64,000 nucleotides of DNA from Pseudobacteriovorax antillogorgiicola (GCF_900177345.1 NZ_FWZT01000031.1:1-64000); one strand, 5' to 3'. Numbered from the stretch's first letter, positions 1 to 9,289 are shown. A program made the numbers and translations. Notes: generated by a model from the letters alone, not told the origin.

Positions 1-194
1 TTCTCGGGTAAGTCTCTCCACATGGCACCAGTATTAAGTATCCAACAGATACCATTAAGGGTCGTACGATGATCATTCCACTGCCCACCTCGTTTTCCTG
101 TAGGGGGCAGAAGATCTTTGATCAACCCAAATTGCTCATCCGTGAGCTCAAAACGACCAGCCAAGGTGTGTCTCCTAGAAGTTTCGAGGATCAT
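1..194 (-). CDS. IS5-family transposase, N-terminal part (cut by window edge)
   Basis: Reading the minus strand from an ATG at 194 gives 64 open codons that run off the left edge. The peptide contains ELTDEQFGLIKDLLPP, then KRGGQWNDHRTTLNGI, then NTGAMWRDLPE. This is the typical N-terminal DUF4096-like region of IS5-family DDE transposases, which cut and paste their own element. The catalytic DDE core would lie outside the window, so it is not known whether the element is intact. The terminal inverted repeat should lie between about 195 and 235, but I could not identify it without the other end. It is the only mobile-element gene visible in the window. Confidence 0.85.
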   Translation of the reverse strand, partial: MILETSRRHTLAGRFELTDEQFGLIKDLLPPTGKRGGQWNDHRTTLNGICWILNTGAMWRDLPE

Positions 195-233
195 ACACCA
201 TTTTTAGGTATTCGTCAGACAGAACCTAATACT

Positions 234-264
234 AAAAAACGGCTTGAGCCATAAGCTCAAGCCG
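234..264 (-). terminator. Rho-independent terminator of the fasciclin gene
   Basis: On the minus strand a perfect 10-bp stem (CGGCTTGAGC / GCTCAAGCCG) with a 5-nt loop is followed directly by a run of six T. It starts about 40 bp after the stop codon of the fasciclin lipoprotein gene. It also separates that gene from the IS5 fragment. Confidence 0.9.
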
Positions 265-305
265 TATAAAGGCAATTCTCGGAAAGAAAATGGATGCGTG
301 TCGCC

Positions 306-1637
306 CTAGTTCCCGGCGGGCGGAAGGAGGACTTTGTCGATCACATGAATCACACCGTTACTCGCTTGAATGTTAGTGTTGATGATAGCCGCACCATTTA
401 CCTTAGTTTTCTCCTGGTCAATCGCTAGGGAATCACCTTGCGCTGCTGTCAAAGATTCGCTTGCCAATACTTCTGAAGCAAGAACACGACCTGGAACAAC
501 ATGATAGAGTAGAATATTTTCTAGTTGTTTGGGGGTTAGGGTCGCTACTGTAGCCTTGATCTCTTCGAAGGCCGCATCGGTTGGAGCGAACACCGTATAT
601 GGTTCTGTTCCAGTAAGTGTCGGTGCAAGACCTGCTGTAACCGCTGCTTCAATGAGCTGGGTGAACGACCCTGCTTCTTCTGCAACTTCGACTAAGTTCA
701 TAGTGGGTGGCAGCATGACCTTATTGATAACATGAATGACTCCATTGCTTGCGGCTACATCACCAGCAGTAACTTTCGCACCTTGTACCATAAGTCCATC
801 GTCCTTCACTTCTGCGAAAAGATAGGCACCGTTGAGAGTCGCTAGTTCTTTCTCTGAACTTACGTCAGCTCCGCTGAAAGTACCTTCCACAACGTGATAG
901 GTAAGGATAGCCTTACGCAAATCCGGATTGCTATTCACAGCTTCCCGTTGCTCGTCTGTTAGCGCCGCGAATGCAGCATTAGTAGGAGCAAAGACAGTGA
1001 GTTTCGCATCACCTTGCAAAGCTGCGACAAGATCAGCCTTTGTTAAAAGTTCAACAAGAGTCGAAAATTGGCTGTCAGCTAGTGCGATGTCAACGATAGA
1101 CTTTGGCCCAAGGTCGATACTAGCAGGAACCAATACTGCATCGATTTGGTGAACGATTCCATTGCTAGCGAGCTTATTAGTGGCAGTAATCTTTGCATCA
1201 TTGATGAAGTTAGAGCCATTTTCGCTCTTAACCATGAGCTCGTCGCCTAGCTGTGACTTCAAGCTCTCGCTAGCGAGCACCTGAGCTGCATCGAGTCGAC
1301 CTGGAACCACATGATAGAGTAGAACCTTACGGAGCAGGTCTTTGTCCTGATCCAGTGTCGCAAGAACATCCTGAGGCACAGCATTGAACGCAGCGTCAGT
1401 CGGTGCAAAGATCGTGTACTCACCGTCCTCAAGGACCGAGACCAATTCTGCTTTCACCAATAGTGACTCTAAAACGCTATAGTTACTCTCTTGCCCGATG
1501 GTTCCGGCCAGAGACAACTGGTCATTGGTTTCTGGGGCAACAACCGGATCGTCATCATCATCGTCGCTGCAAGCCACGAGGCCTCCAGCTAGTACACCAG
1601 CGATGAGCACATTGAATAGCTTCGTTTTGACAAACAT
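306..1637 (-). CDS. Lipoprotein with three fasciclin (FAS1) domains
   Basis: The 443-aa product begins with a lipoprotein signal peptide ending LVAC (Cys23), followed by six consecutive Asp residues. Three FAS1 domains follow, at about residues 38-172, 177-310 and 312-441. Each has an H1 box of the type YTIFAPTDAAF and an H2-like YHVVPGRL, and ends in SNGVIHVIDKVLLPP or similar. FAS1 domains mediate adhesion to matrix or other cells, so this is probably a surface-anchored adhesive or matrix protein. AAGGAG lies upstream of the ATG. It is monocistronic with its own terminator and is transcribed divergently from the TIGR02147 regulator gene. Bacterial FAS1 proteins often have one domain; three is unusual but known. 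Confidence 0.92.
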   Translation of the reverse strand: MFVKTKLFNVLIAGVLAGGLVACSDDDDDDPVVAPETNDQLSLAGTIGQESNYSVLESLLVKAELVSVLEDGEYTIFAPTDAAFNAVPQDVLATLDQDKDLLRKVLLYHVVPGRLDAAQVLASESLKSQLGDELMVKSENGSNFINDAKITATNKLASNGIVHQIDAVLVPASIDLGPKSIVDIALADSQFSTLVELLTKADLVAALQGDAKLTVFAPTNAAFAALTDEQREAVNSNPDLRKAILTYHVVEGTFSGADVSSEKELATLNGAYLFAEVKDDGLMVQGAKVTAGDVAASNGVIHVINKVMLPPTMNLVEVAEEAGSFTQLIEAAVTAGLAPTLTGTEPYTVFAPTDAAFEEIKATVATLTPKQLENILLYHVVPGRVLASEVLASESLTAAQGDSLAIDQEKTKVNGAAIINTNIQASNGVIHVIDKVLLPPAGN

Positions 1638-1677
1638 TTTTATTTCTCCTTATCATGGGCATAATTGCATACAAGAA

Positions 1678-1715
1678 TATCTATTAATTAACTGTATTTA
1701 TTATGATAATAGATA
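1678..1715. promoter_or_regulatory. 9-bp inverted repeat in the fasciclin/regulator intergenic region
   Basis: TATCTATTA at 1678-1686 and its exact complement TAATAGATA at 1707-1715 lie 41-78 bp upstream of the fasciclin start codon. The same 307-bp intergenic region (1638-1944) carries three copies of GCATAC at 1667, 1743 and 1766. It also carries a TTGACT at about 1728. Repeats between divergent genes could be operator sites or structured leader RNA. I see no convincing complete promoter on either strand. Confidence 0.3.
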
Positions 1716-1944
1716 CAGAATAAATAATTGACTTACTTTCCTGCATACATAGAAGGTTTTAAGCTGCATACGAAAATGGGTCAAGAAAAAACTCGATTTG
1801 CCCATCTATCAGCAACTTATTGTTTCACTCAAGCTAGCCTCACCTAGAAAATAGGCTAGAATCTGTATACAAAGTCCAACGGAGTGGGTATAAGATACTG
1901 CGGCTATTCTACGCCGATGCGAACTTTTGATTTAGGAAAGAAAG

Positions 1945-2811
1945 ATGCCCACAGGTCGAGCTCTACTCAAAAAAGTTGTGGCTGAGCAGCAACCCACAGC
2001 TTATTTCAGTGCGAAAGCTTTCTTGAAAGCTCTTCACAGCACAATGAAGAGCGATCATGGAGGCTATTCCTATCGCCAGTTCGCAGACGACCTAGGTTTT
2101 TCAACAACCAATGTGGTTCACCTTTACGCTAGTGGAAAGCGTCCGATCAGTGAGCAAGGAGCGCGCCGTATTGTGGATGCCTTGCAGCTGCGCAAGGAAC
2201 AGCGGCAGTATTTTCTTAAGCTCTGTCATCTCACACGAAACCTTAATGCTGAAGATTTCTCTCAGACATTGGCAGAAGCCCTTGCCATCCGAGCGTCCCT
2301 GATAACCGACACGATCGAACAGAGGCAGCTAGCTTTCTATTCAAGCTGGTCGAACATCGTGATCCGAGAAATGGTTGCACTACCGGATTTTCAAGCTGAC
2401 CCTAAATGGATTTCTCAGAAGCTATGGCCCAAGGTGTCGGTGAAAGAAGCAGAAGAAGCTCTTGAATTACTAAAGGAGCTGGATTTAATTCGTTACAATA
2501 AGTCGCGAAAAGCATGGGAACTAAGTTCTCCTTCGATCACCACAGGTCCGGAAGTTGCTCACCTAGCAGTAAATCAGTATCATCAGCTATCCATTCCTCA
2601 AGGACTCCAGTCCTTGGTCGATGTTGAGCAAGAGAAGAGGCATATCAGTTCTCTTACCCTGTGTATCAACGAATCTCAATTCGATCTGATCAAGAAAGAG
2701 ATCGAGGCCTTTCAGCAAAGGCTACTTGAACTTGAGCAGAAAACAGACTACGGTCCCTCTGATCGCATCGTCCAGCTCAACATGCAATTGTTCCCTAATA
2801 CAACAGAGTGA
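1945..2811 (+). CDS. TIGR02147/DUF4423 family putative transcriptional regulator
   Basis: The 288-aa soluble protein has an N-terminal HTH-like region (about residues 25-90) of the form YSYRQFADDLGFSTTNVVHL, followed by GKRPISEQGARRIVDAL. A helical DUF4423 region follows, ending VQLNMQLFPNT. This architecture matches the TIGR02147 family, a large paralogous group in Fibrobacter and Bdellovibrionota, usually regarded as DNA-binding regulators. The spacer before the ATG carries AGGAAAG. The next gene, an exported CGTQTGNP protein, begins 10 bp downstream, so the two are probably co-transcribed. The same arrangement recurs at 46147-47546. Its targets and ligand are unknown. Confidence 0.85.
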   Translation: MPTGRALLKKVVAEQQPTAYFSAKAFLKALHSTMKSDHGGYSYRQFADDLGFSTTNVVHLYASGKRPISEQGARRIVDALQLRKEQRQYFLKLCHLTRNLNAEDFSQTLAEALAIRASLITDTIEQRQLAFYSSWSNIVIREMVALPDFQADPKWISQKLWPKVSVKEAEEALELLKELDLIRYNKSRKAWELSSPSITTGPEVAHLAVNQYHQLSIPQGLQSLVDVEQEKRHISSLTLCINESQFDLIKKEIEAFQQRLLELEQKTDYGPSDRIVQLNMQLFPNTTE

Positions 2812-2821
2812 AGGCCTTGAC

Positions 2822-3844
2822 ATGAAGTTCACCTCTCGACAATCAAGTGGCATTCCAAGAATGATCTTACCCATGGTGATGCTTGCCGGCCCTGGTTGCG
2901 GCACGCAGACAGGCAATCCACCAAGCAGTGGCTCCAAGACAAAATTTGCTGATAGCTCTATAGCGACCATGATGAGCCTCGCTTATACTGAAACTATCGA
3001 CGCTATCAATAGCGGCGACTACCTCTTTAGCTTTGCTGAATCTAGGGTAATCAATGAGGACAACTGTAATCCTCCGGATACATCCCTCTCACTTCTTAAA
3101 AGTACCAACACCGAACACTCCGTCTCTATCAGTAGAGACAATCGAGAAAGTCGTGCCGACTTATCAATAAAGAGACAGTATCAGGATCGCTGGTTACAAG
3201 GCACTCGTCAGCTTGAATGCCAAGCTGGAGGTGGCTTACGCCTTTCTCCTGGCACGATCAAAACAGGAGACTCCCTAGAGCTTCGATCCGATGTTTCTGA
3301 AACCAAAAGCCGGCAGCTAACGGCTGTTCTTTTAGATTCTGTCACCAGCCAACCAAGGCTCGAACAGTTCAGCAGCATCGAAAAATCAGGCCAACGGCAA
3401 CTAAGGTTCACAAACCTTTCAGATACTTCAGATCTGAGCACGTGGCGAGGCACTGTTCAAGAAAGCATCGATCGACGCCTCAACTTTGAGGTTGCTAGCG
3501 AGAACTTCTCGGGCCCCTACGAGAGCAACTTGGATATCGCACCGATAACATTCTCCTTTGAAATCGATAAAGCTAGCGGCCTGCTGACTCGTTACCGACT
3601 TGATCAGCAAACTGTCAGCTTTCGCTTTCAAAACCTCGGTACCGTTGATCTAACCTTTGAAGACCTTGTCCTTGAGCCAAGCCAAGGCTGCTTCCCAGTG
3701 ACAGGTACGATAAGAGCCGATTGGCGTGATGTGCAAGGGGACTTGCAATCTCAAGTCTGGACGTTCCGAGACGGAGCCCTGGTAGGAAGTCAGAACCTCA
3801 AGATGCTTTTCACTCCAGAAGCCTGTGTCCTGAACGAAAGATAA
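2822..3844 (+). CDS. Exported (probable lipo-)protein of the CGTxTGNP type
   Basis: The start is placed at the ATG 10 bp after the regulator stop, because the hydrophobic signal (PRMILPMVMLAGPGC) directly follows it; the reading frame is open further upstream. The product is 340 aa. The Cys at the end of the signal is followed by GTQTGNPP, the same signature as in the partner protein at 46983 (GCGTEIGN). The lipobox is atypical (GPG before the Cys), so lipidation is likely but unproven. The rest is beta-rich with scattered Cys residues and no domain I recognise. Probably a cell-surface or periplasmic protein controlled by, or acting with, the TIGR02147 protein encoded just upstream. Confidence 0.75.
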   Translation: MKFTSRQSSGIPRMILPMVMLAGPGCGTQTGNPPSSGSKTKFADSSIATMMSLAYTETIDAINSGDYLFSFAESRVINEDNCNPPDTSLSLLKSTNTEHSVSISRDNRESRADLSIKRQYQDRWLQGTRQLECQAGGGLRLSPGTIKTGDSLELRSDVSETKSRQLTAVLLDSVTSQPRLEQFSSIEKSGQRQLRFTNLSDTSDLSTWRGTVQESIDRRLNFEVASENFSGPYESNLDIAPITFSFEIDKASGLLTRYRLDQQTVSFRFQNLGTVDLTFEDLVLEPSQGCFPVTGTIRADWRDVQGDLQSQVWTFRDGALVGSQNLKMLFTPEACVLNER

Positions 3845-3877
3845 GTACTTTACACCGCATATATTTATTCATTAAAT

Positions 3878-3908
3878 CCGAGCAAGAGCGTCTACAGCTC
3901 TTGCTCGG
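3878..3908. terminator. Strong hairpin, probable terminator
   Basis: A perfect 12-bp stem CCGAGCAAGAGC / GCTCTTGCTCGG with a 7-nt loop lies 34 bp after the lipoprotein gene. There is no clear T run on the plus strand, and only ATTT on the minus side. It may act as a terminator for the regulator/lipoprotein operon or protect its 3' end. Confidence 0.55.
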
Positions 3909-3983
3909 CGCGAGTGTGCTATCATAGAAGAGCATCGGAAAGATTGTCTCCGACGAGGCGAACATCTTGAGGAACCCTTGGCT

Positions 3984-4373
3984 ATGGCTAACGACACTTC
4001 AAACATGCGAATTGCTGTCATCGATGACGAGGCTGACCTTCTCGATATGTATACCTGGGAGTTAATCGATCATGGTTTTAAGCCTGAAAGCTTCATTAGC
4101 TCGGTGGAAGGCCAAAAATCGATTTTAGAGGGAAACTTCGACCTCATCATCTCAGATGTTCGCATGCCTAGCCTCAATGGGCTGTTGCTACTGCAATCCA
4201 TCCAAGCGGAGATGAAACATCCTCCACCCTTTATTTTCGTAACTGGCTACTCGAAGTATCATCGTGACGAGCTAATCGAGGCTGGCGCTAAAGAAGTATT
4301 TATGAAACCAATCGATGTGGAAAAAATTGTCAAGTGGATCGACAATTATTTCGACAATAAAAAGGCATCTTAG
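3984..4373 (+). CDS. Single-domain response regulator (REC only)
   Basis: About 129 aa forming one receiver domain. The acidic pocket is IDDEAD near the N-terminus, the phospho-acceptor Asp is in LIISDVRMPSLNG, the conserved Thr is in FVTGYS and the Lys is in VFMKPID. There is no output domain, so it is a CheY- or Spo0F-like phosphorelay or signalling intermediate. The ATG at 3984 has GAGGA 10 bp upstream; a TTG at 3978 is possible. It is an orphan: no kinase gene is adjacent, although two hybrid kinases lie 8-15 kb downstream. Confidence 0.92.
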   Translation: MANDTSNMRIAVIDDEADLLDMYTWELIDHGFKPESFISSVEGQKSILEGNFDLIISDVRMPSLNGLLLLQSIQAEMKHPPPFIFVTGYSKYHRDELIEAGAKEVFMKPIDVEKIVKWIDNYFDNKKAS

Positions 4374-4458
4374 ATTTTTTACACCCTAGTGCCTAGTCGA
4401 TTTGAAGCCTCGGCGTTGTTGACATTGTCACTCGCTCGTGACGGTACCCAGCACCACC

Positions 4459-5598
4459 CTAGAAGTACTTTTTTAGCTTCAAAAACTTTTCTTCAAACCC
4501 ATGATAACTCATCATTGCCAAGCCAACAGACAGAAAGCAACCCACTGTGACCTGTAGTAGGTAGGCCCCGGTATGGTTTGGAATCAAGGTTTGAAATAGT
4601 TCGATCCGATGGTTCAATTGAAAGTCATAGGAGATGATATTGTGATAGAGATAGATGCCATAGCTATATTTGCCGAGAAACGTAAAAAATCGCCAGCGAT
4701 AAAATGAGTCTACCAAAGACTGGGGTTTTGCCAATAGCCCAAAGCCGATAAAAGAACTGATAAATAAGCCGTACGCCAAGTACTTGAATGGTTCTAGCCA
4801 ACGTCCATCTTGAAAGAAGCCTTCAGCTCCTGCCAGAGTCAAAACCCCTAAAAATCCAAGAGGTCCCACTCGATGGACGTAGGTTTTCAGCCAAGCCAAG
4901 CCCTGATCTGCATTATCCACGAGCCTAACTTTTGTAGCAAGGTAGGCTCCCAAGCATAGCACATCCAGTCGAGCCACTGTAAATGCATACCGTACAATTT
5001 CCGGCTGCCCTTCAGCAATACTCCAGCAACGAAACCCAAAGGAGAGCCCCATCATTCCCAAACAAACGGCCGGCAGTCGATGGTTGGGTGTGAAGTACAC
5101 AACAAACGGCCAAAACAGATAGAAGTGCTCTTCCACGGCCAAAGACCAGAAATGATTGATATAAGCTGGGGTCCATTCCCCTTTCCAGGAGACATAGAGA
5201 TTCATTGAATATAGCCATGCCCAAGGCTCTGAGTCTAGAATTTGATCTAAAGTAGGCCCATGGAAAACTGGAAATAATGGGATCAAAATAAAAATAACAA
5301 ACAGCAGTAAGTAATAGACCGGGAAGATCCGTAAAAAGCGTCGCATGAAAAATCGCTTGAAGTAGTCAGCTCTTTCCTTTGAATGAAGCAAAATACCTGT
5401 AATCAAAAAGCCTGAAAGAACAAAGAAAAGATCGATCCCCCACATTCCAAAGCGACTAAGTCGCCACAAGATGGCTTCCACCTGGTTGGTCGGTGGCAGC
5501 TCAAAAAAGTGGATCATTAGGACTGCAAAGATCGCCATTCCTCTAATTCCATCAAGGGCAGGAATGTGATTGGGAAATGGGTTGACCAAGGGCTTCAT
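4459..5598 (-). CDS. Acyltransferase family 3 membrane protein (OafA/YrhL-like)
   Basis: The 379-aa polytopic membrane protein carries the N-terminal signature IPALDGIRGMAIFAVLMIHF, FVLSGFLITGILL and RFFMRRFLRIFPVYYLL, all typical of acyltransferase 3 proteins. A later YSYGIYLYHNIIS segment fits as well. These proteins transfer acetyl or other acyl groups to extracytoplasmic glycans such as O-antigen, peptidoglycan or exopolysaccharide. The ATG at 5598 is chosen because AGAGG sits just upstream; a longer frame to 5619 lacks this. It stands alone, so the substrate cannot be inferred. Confidence 0.92.
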   Translation of the reverse strand: MKPLVNPFPNHIPALDGIRGMAIFAVLMIHFFELPPTNQVEAILWRLSRFGMWGIDLFFVLSGFLITGILLHSKERADYFKRFFMRRFLRIFPVYYLLLFVIFILIPLFPVFHGPTLDQILDSEPWAWLYSMNLYVSWKGEWTPAYINHFWSLAVEEHFYLFWPFVVYFTPNHRLPAVCLGMMGLSFGFRCWSIAEGQPEIVRYAFTVARLDVLCLGAYLATKVRLVDNADQGLAWLKTYVHRVGPLGFLGVLTLAGAEGFFQDGRWLEPFKYLAYGLFISSFIGFGLLAKPQSLVDSFYRWRFFTFLGKYSYGIYLYHNIISYDFQLNHRIELFQTLIPNHTGAYLLQVTVGCFLSVGLAMMSYHGFEEKFLKLKKYF

Positions 5599-5814
5599 AC
5601 AAACCTCTGTGCGTGACAATACTTAGACGCTAGATTTATATGTATTTTTGACTTATGTCAATATCAAAATGACATATTCTGCAGAATAAAATCAAGACTT
5701 TCCAGTATCTTATGCTTCGCACTCGACACCTATGGTATTCATACGGATCTTGCCTGCCTTGGAAAGATCAGCTATTGTCAAGGGCCGAGAATTTTTCATA
5801 AAACTGGATTTCCT

Positions 5815-6909
5815 ATGGCCCCCATCAGACTCCTCCTTACGACCTTAAGCTTCTTAGTCCCAATCAAAGCCATAGCTTATGAGTCACAAGAAGAAGATAA
5901 AAAAAACTCACCCCATGAAAGCCGGCAGCTGCATCAACCGCAACCCTGGTTTCCAGATTGGCAAGTTCCTCCTTTTGATTGGAGTTTTCAGCCTATTTTC
6001 AGCTTTCGCAGTAGGGCAACAGAAGTTGGAGGAGTGAAGACCGAAACTTCGGCAACGGAAGCTGGGGCTCATGTAGGCTTATACAATATTACCGTTCGTC
6101 CTGAAGTTCCTACCGTGCAACTGGCTCCCCACGCAGGAATCGCCTGGGGGCATTTTGCTCGCGACATCGAGTCTGATGAATTAAGGCAATCTGGAGACTC
6201 ACCCTATAACAGGCGCTGGTACGGACTGGATCTGATCGGCTACTATCGATTCTATCGTCATCAGATCGGCTATCACCAAGGCCGTATCAGTTACGACGAT
6301 AGCTTTTCTCAGGTGCAAAATAGGATTCTCTTCAATGACTTTGGCCTGATGGTTCTGCCACACATGTCTGCCCACCTAACAACCACAATGCAAACAGTCT
6401 TCAGCGAAAGCTTTAGCAGACCACAGCTCGAAGAGATCGACCACTGGCTCCATGCACAGATGACCTTCGATTTTCTTACCTCTTTGCTTGATATAGGGCC
6501 TGGAATCACAAATGTCGAAACTTATAGCGAATCCAATGAGGAACACAGCAAAACAAGCGATGGCGCCACCAGCTATCTGCTTGCTCGCGCAAGGGCAAAG
6601 TTTTTCTGGCGATTCGGCCTCTGGAGTTCTCTAAAATATATTGTCACGGCAGATGATAATCTTGACGGTAGCGAGACGGTGATCAACCAGCTTCCCAATC
6701 AAGGCCTTCACGACCCCAGTAATATTCAATCTCTTCCAGAGGACAGCCTCGATATATATGCCTTTATCGGGATTCGTAATATCATCGCAGGATTTGGTTT
6801 CGGGTATCGATACAGTATTTTGACACTGAACTATACCGAACGGCAGGGACGAGAATCCCAAACCTTCATCGATAGTGGTTATACAGTCTCTTATTCCGCA
6901 TCCATCTAA
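5815..6909 (+). CDS. Predicted outer-membrane beta-barrel protein, unknown function
   Basis: 364 aa with a signal peptide (to about residue 21, cleavage after IKAIA). A polar linker and a Trp/Pro-rich segment (QPWFPDWQVPPFDWSF) follow. The rest is a succession of alternating hydrophobic/aromatic strands that ends in an aromatic-containing strand, TVSYSASI. This pattern suggests an outer-membrane barrel. I recognise no family. The Shine-Dalgarno is weak and the neighbours are unrelated. Confidence 0.65.
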   Translation: MAPIRLLLTTLSFLVPIKAIAYESQEEDKKNSPHESRQLHQPQPWFPDWQVPPFDWSFQPIFSFRSRATEVGGVKTETSATEAGAHVGLYNITVRPEVPTVQLAPHAGIAWGHFARDIESDELRQSGDSPYNRRWYGLDLIGYYRFYRHQIGYHQGRISYDDSFSQVQNRILFNDFGLMVLPHMSAHLTTTMQTVFSESFSRPQLEEIDHWLHAQMTFDFLTSLLDIGPGITNVETYSESNEEHSKTSDGATSYLLARARAKFFWRFGLWSSLKYIVTADDNLDGSETVINQLPNQGLHDPSNIQSLPEDSLDIYAFIGIRNIIAGFGFGYRYSILTLNYTERQGRESQTFIDSGYTVSYSASI

Positions 6910-7113
6910 GTGCTCAGTTCCATAGTGGTTCGCATTTATGCTTGGAGTGAACCATTATACCAGGCGCCATTTGTAGGGCTGCTTCTGACCTAATTCTACG
7001 TTCTAAGGCTCGATATTCATTTCAGTTTCACTCCTATTGTTAGTTTTTGGTTAAGCTTAAAGCCAAAACTCCGAACCGGAGTCCGTGGCAAACATGAAAT
7101 CGAGAAATGGAAC

Positions 7114-8781
7114 ATGATGAAAACGATGACTCGTCGGAGAATCTTTGGAGCTGCTTCACTTGCAATGGCTTTGGTGACGCTGATTGCAACAATTATCTTT
7201 TTCAACAGCCGATCGTTGACAGAAGCTCACGGTTGGGTCGTGCACACTAATAAAGTGATCGGCCAAATGAATGCGCTCCTTTTAAAGATGATCGACATGG
7301 AAACTGGTCAGCGGGGCTACCTAATGAGTGGCGATAAAAACTTTCTCGAGCCTTACCTTGAGGCGAAAGATAAATTCGAGCCGTTTATCACCGAACTTAA
7401 AAACACTGTTTCCGATAACCCAGTTCAAGTTGCAAGGCTTAGCACATTGCACGATCTTAAGAGATCTTGGCTGAATGATGCCGCCCAGAAAGAAATGGCA
7501 CTGCGGGCCGCATACGATGCTGGGGAAATCAACAAGGAAGAGTTCGAATCCACCCTGAAGCAGGCACAAGGTAAGAAAACCATGGATGAGTTTAGGCGTG
7601 TTCTTGCTGAAGCCATAGCCATGGAAGTACAGCTCAATGAAGAGAGAACAGAACGAAGTGAGTCTTTGGCTGCAATTTCCCAGATATTGCTGGTATTTGG
7701 TAGCTTTGGCTCCATCTTGATCGGATCAATCTTCCTATGGCGGGTCACAAACAGTGTATCAACCGATATATCCCATGTGTCCGAATTTCTTGTGGGAGCC
7801 TCTCGTGATCTCAAGAAATCCTCTCGTTCTCTTGCGGGCTATAGCCGGGCTATCACTCAGGCGGCTCAGGACCAAGCATCGAGCTTACAAGAAACTTCGG
7901 CTAGTATCACTCAAATGTCCCAAACGATTAACTCCACTTCAGACAAGGCTACAGACGCCGCTAAACAGGTGGCGTTCACCAATGAGATTGCCGCGAAGGG
8001 CAAACATACCATCGACGAACTAGTCAACTCCATTAGCGAAATCCAGGTTAGCAACGATCAAGTTACCAGCCAAATCCATGAAAATAATGAGAAAATATCT
8101 AATATCGTCCAAGTCATCACGGAGATCGACCAAAAAACCAAGGTGATCAACGACATCGTGTTCCAGACCAAGCTTCTTTCTTTCAATGCTTCGGTGGAAG
8201 CTGCTCGCGCTGGGGATCAAGGTAAAGGTTTCGCTGTAGTTGCAGAAGAGGTTGGAAATCTCGCGGCCATGAGTGGTGAAGCTTCAAAAATGATTCAAGA
8301 CTTGCTTGAAACGAGCAAGGTCCAAGTTCATCAAATTGTAGAAGAGACCATGACCAAAACTGTGGCACTTCTTGACAAAAGTCGGGACCGAGTCGCCTCT
8401 GGTGTGGAAACCGCCAATCGTTGTGGAGAAAATTTCGATCAGATTGCAGAAAACATCCAGCTTATCAATCAACTTAGCAATGATATTTCAGAGGCGAATC
8501 GTGAGCAATCCGAAGGTGTTGGTCAGATCAGAGATGCGATCGGCAATCTCGACCAAGTTACTCACGGCAATGCTAAAACAGCTCGCTCTGCTTCAGATTT
8601 AAGCCTTGCTCTCACTCAGCAATCCGATTCAATGAGCGAATCTATCGAACGACTCGCAAAAATCGTTGGCTCAGCCTTGGATCACGAGGAACAAAAATCG
8701 TCTGTCGCCCTTAAAGAGAACGCAACACCTGAGAATCGAAAGTCTTCTGCGAACAAAGATAATCGTAAGCGGGTCGCATAA
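7114..8781 (+). CDS. Methyl-accepting chemotaxis protein with CHASE3 sensor domain
   Basis: 555 aa. TM1 lies at about residues 11-31. A periplasmic CHASE3 domain follows (about 36-178, with MIDMETGQRGYLMSG typical of the family), then TM2 at about 188-208. The C-terminal part is a long coiled-coil signalling domain whose hairpin tip reads INDIVFQTKLLSFNASVEAA, followed by RAGDQGKGFAVVAEEV. It should signal to a CheA/CheW array and control motility. No che genes are nearby, so this is an orphan receptor. A linker without an obvious HAMP domain connects TM2 to the signalling region. There is no pentapeptide methylation-enzyme tether at the C-terminus, which is basic (DNRKRVA). Confidence 0.93.
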   Translation: MMKTMTRRRIFGAASLAMALVTLIATIIFFNSRSLTEAHGWVVHTNKVIGQMNALLLKMIDMETGQRGYLMSGDKNFLEPYLEAKDKFEPFITELKNTVSDNPVQVARLSTLHDLKRSWLNDAAQKEMALRAAYDAGEINKEEFESTLKQAQGKKTMDEFRRVLAEAIAMEVQLNEERTERSESLAAISQILLVFGSFGSILIGSIFLWRVTNSVSTDISHVSEFLVGASRDLKKSSRSLAGYSRAITQAAQDQASSLQETSASITQMSQTINSTSDKATDAAKQVAFTNEIAAKGKHTIDELVNSISEIQVSNDQVTSQIHENNEKISNIVQVITEIDQKTKVINDIVFQTKLLSFNASVEAARAGDQGKGFAVVAEEVGNLAAMSGEASKMIQDLLETSKVQVHQIVEETMTKTVALLDKSRDRVASGVETANRCGENFDQIAENIQLINQLSNDISEANREQSEGVGQIRDAIGNLDQVTHGNAKTARSASDLSLALTQQSDSMSESIERLAKIVGSALDHEEQKSSVALKENATPENRKSSANKDNRKRVA

Positions 8782-8809
8782 AAATATATAGACCCATGCG
8801 AAGCGCCCA

Positions 8810-9289
8810 CTACTGGGCATCCACATCAATGTTCGCCCGCACCCTCATATCATGCTCAAGGACCCTCAAGGACATAAAGAAGTCGCCTATAAAAGAGATC
8901 AATCCTGCCAGCATACAGAATAAGCCTAGTAGAAAGAAGACGATTGGCAGTACACCGACCGGAATCTCCATGCTCAACGAGAGAAACACAGAGCAAATAG
9001 TTAAAACAACCATGGATGCGGCAACAATCTCGGATATGATCATCAGCCGCAGCATGCGGGCTCGCTTGTAAAGGGTTTTGAATTCGTGCTCCATATGGTC
9101 AGCACCTAAGGCCATCCCATAAAGCTTCGGTCCATCTCGGAGAAGCGTTCGCGTGCGATCGATCACTCGATTATAGCGTGCATTCATAGCAGCAATGATC
9201 GCGACAATACCTGTAATGAGAAATACCGGTGCCACAGCAGCGGATAATATATCGACAATTTCGCCTGGTTCTGTGTGAAGGGTCACCAT
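8810..9289 (-). CDS. DUF2721 family membrane protein
   Basis: 159 aa from the ATG at 9289, which is preceded by AGGAG with good spacing. The frame is open to 9439, but that part has no signal or start site of quality. The core reads AVAPVFLITGIVAIIAAMNA then YNRVIDRTRTLL, the DUF2721 signature. Two further TM segments follow. The family is widespread and of unknown function. Its stop lies 28 bp from that of the convergent chemoreceptor gene, a functionally uninformative arrangement. Confidence 0.82.
   Translation of the reverse strand: MVTLHTEPGEIVDILSAAVAPVFLITGIVAIIAAMNARYNRVIDRTRTLLRDGPKLYGMALGADHMEHEFKTLYKRARMLRLMIISEIVAASMVVLTICSVFLSLSMEIPVGVLPIVFFLLGLFCMLAGLISFIGDFFMSLRVLEHDMRVRANIDVDAQ

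Noticed and set aside
69-254. 61-aa plus-strand frame at the left edge
   Set aside because: It lies antisense to the IS5 transposase N-terminus, whose protein motif is clear on the minus strand.
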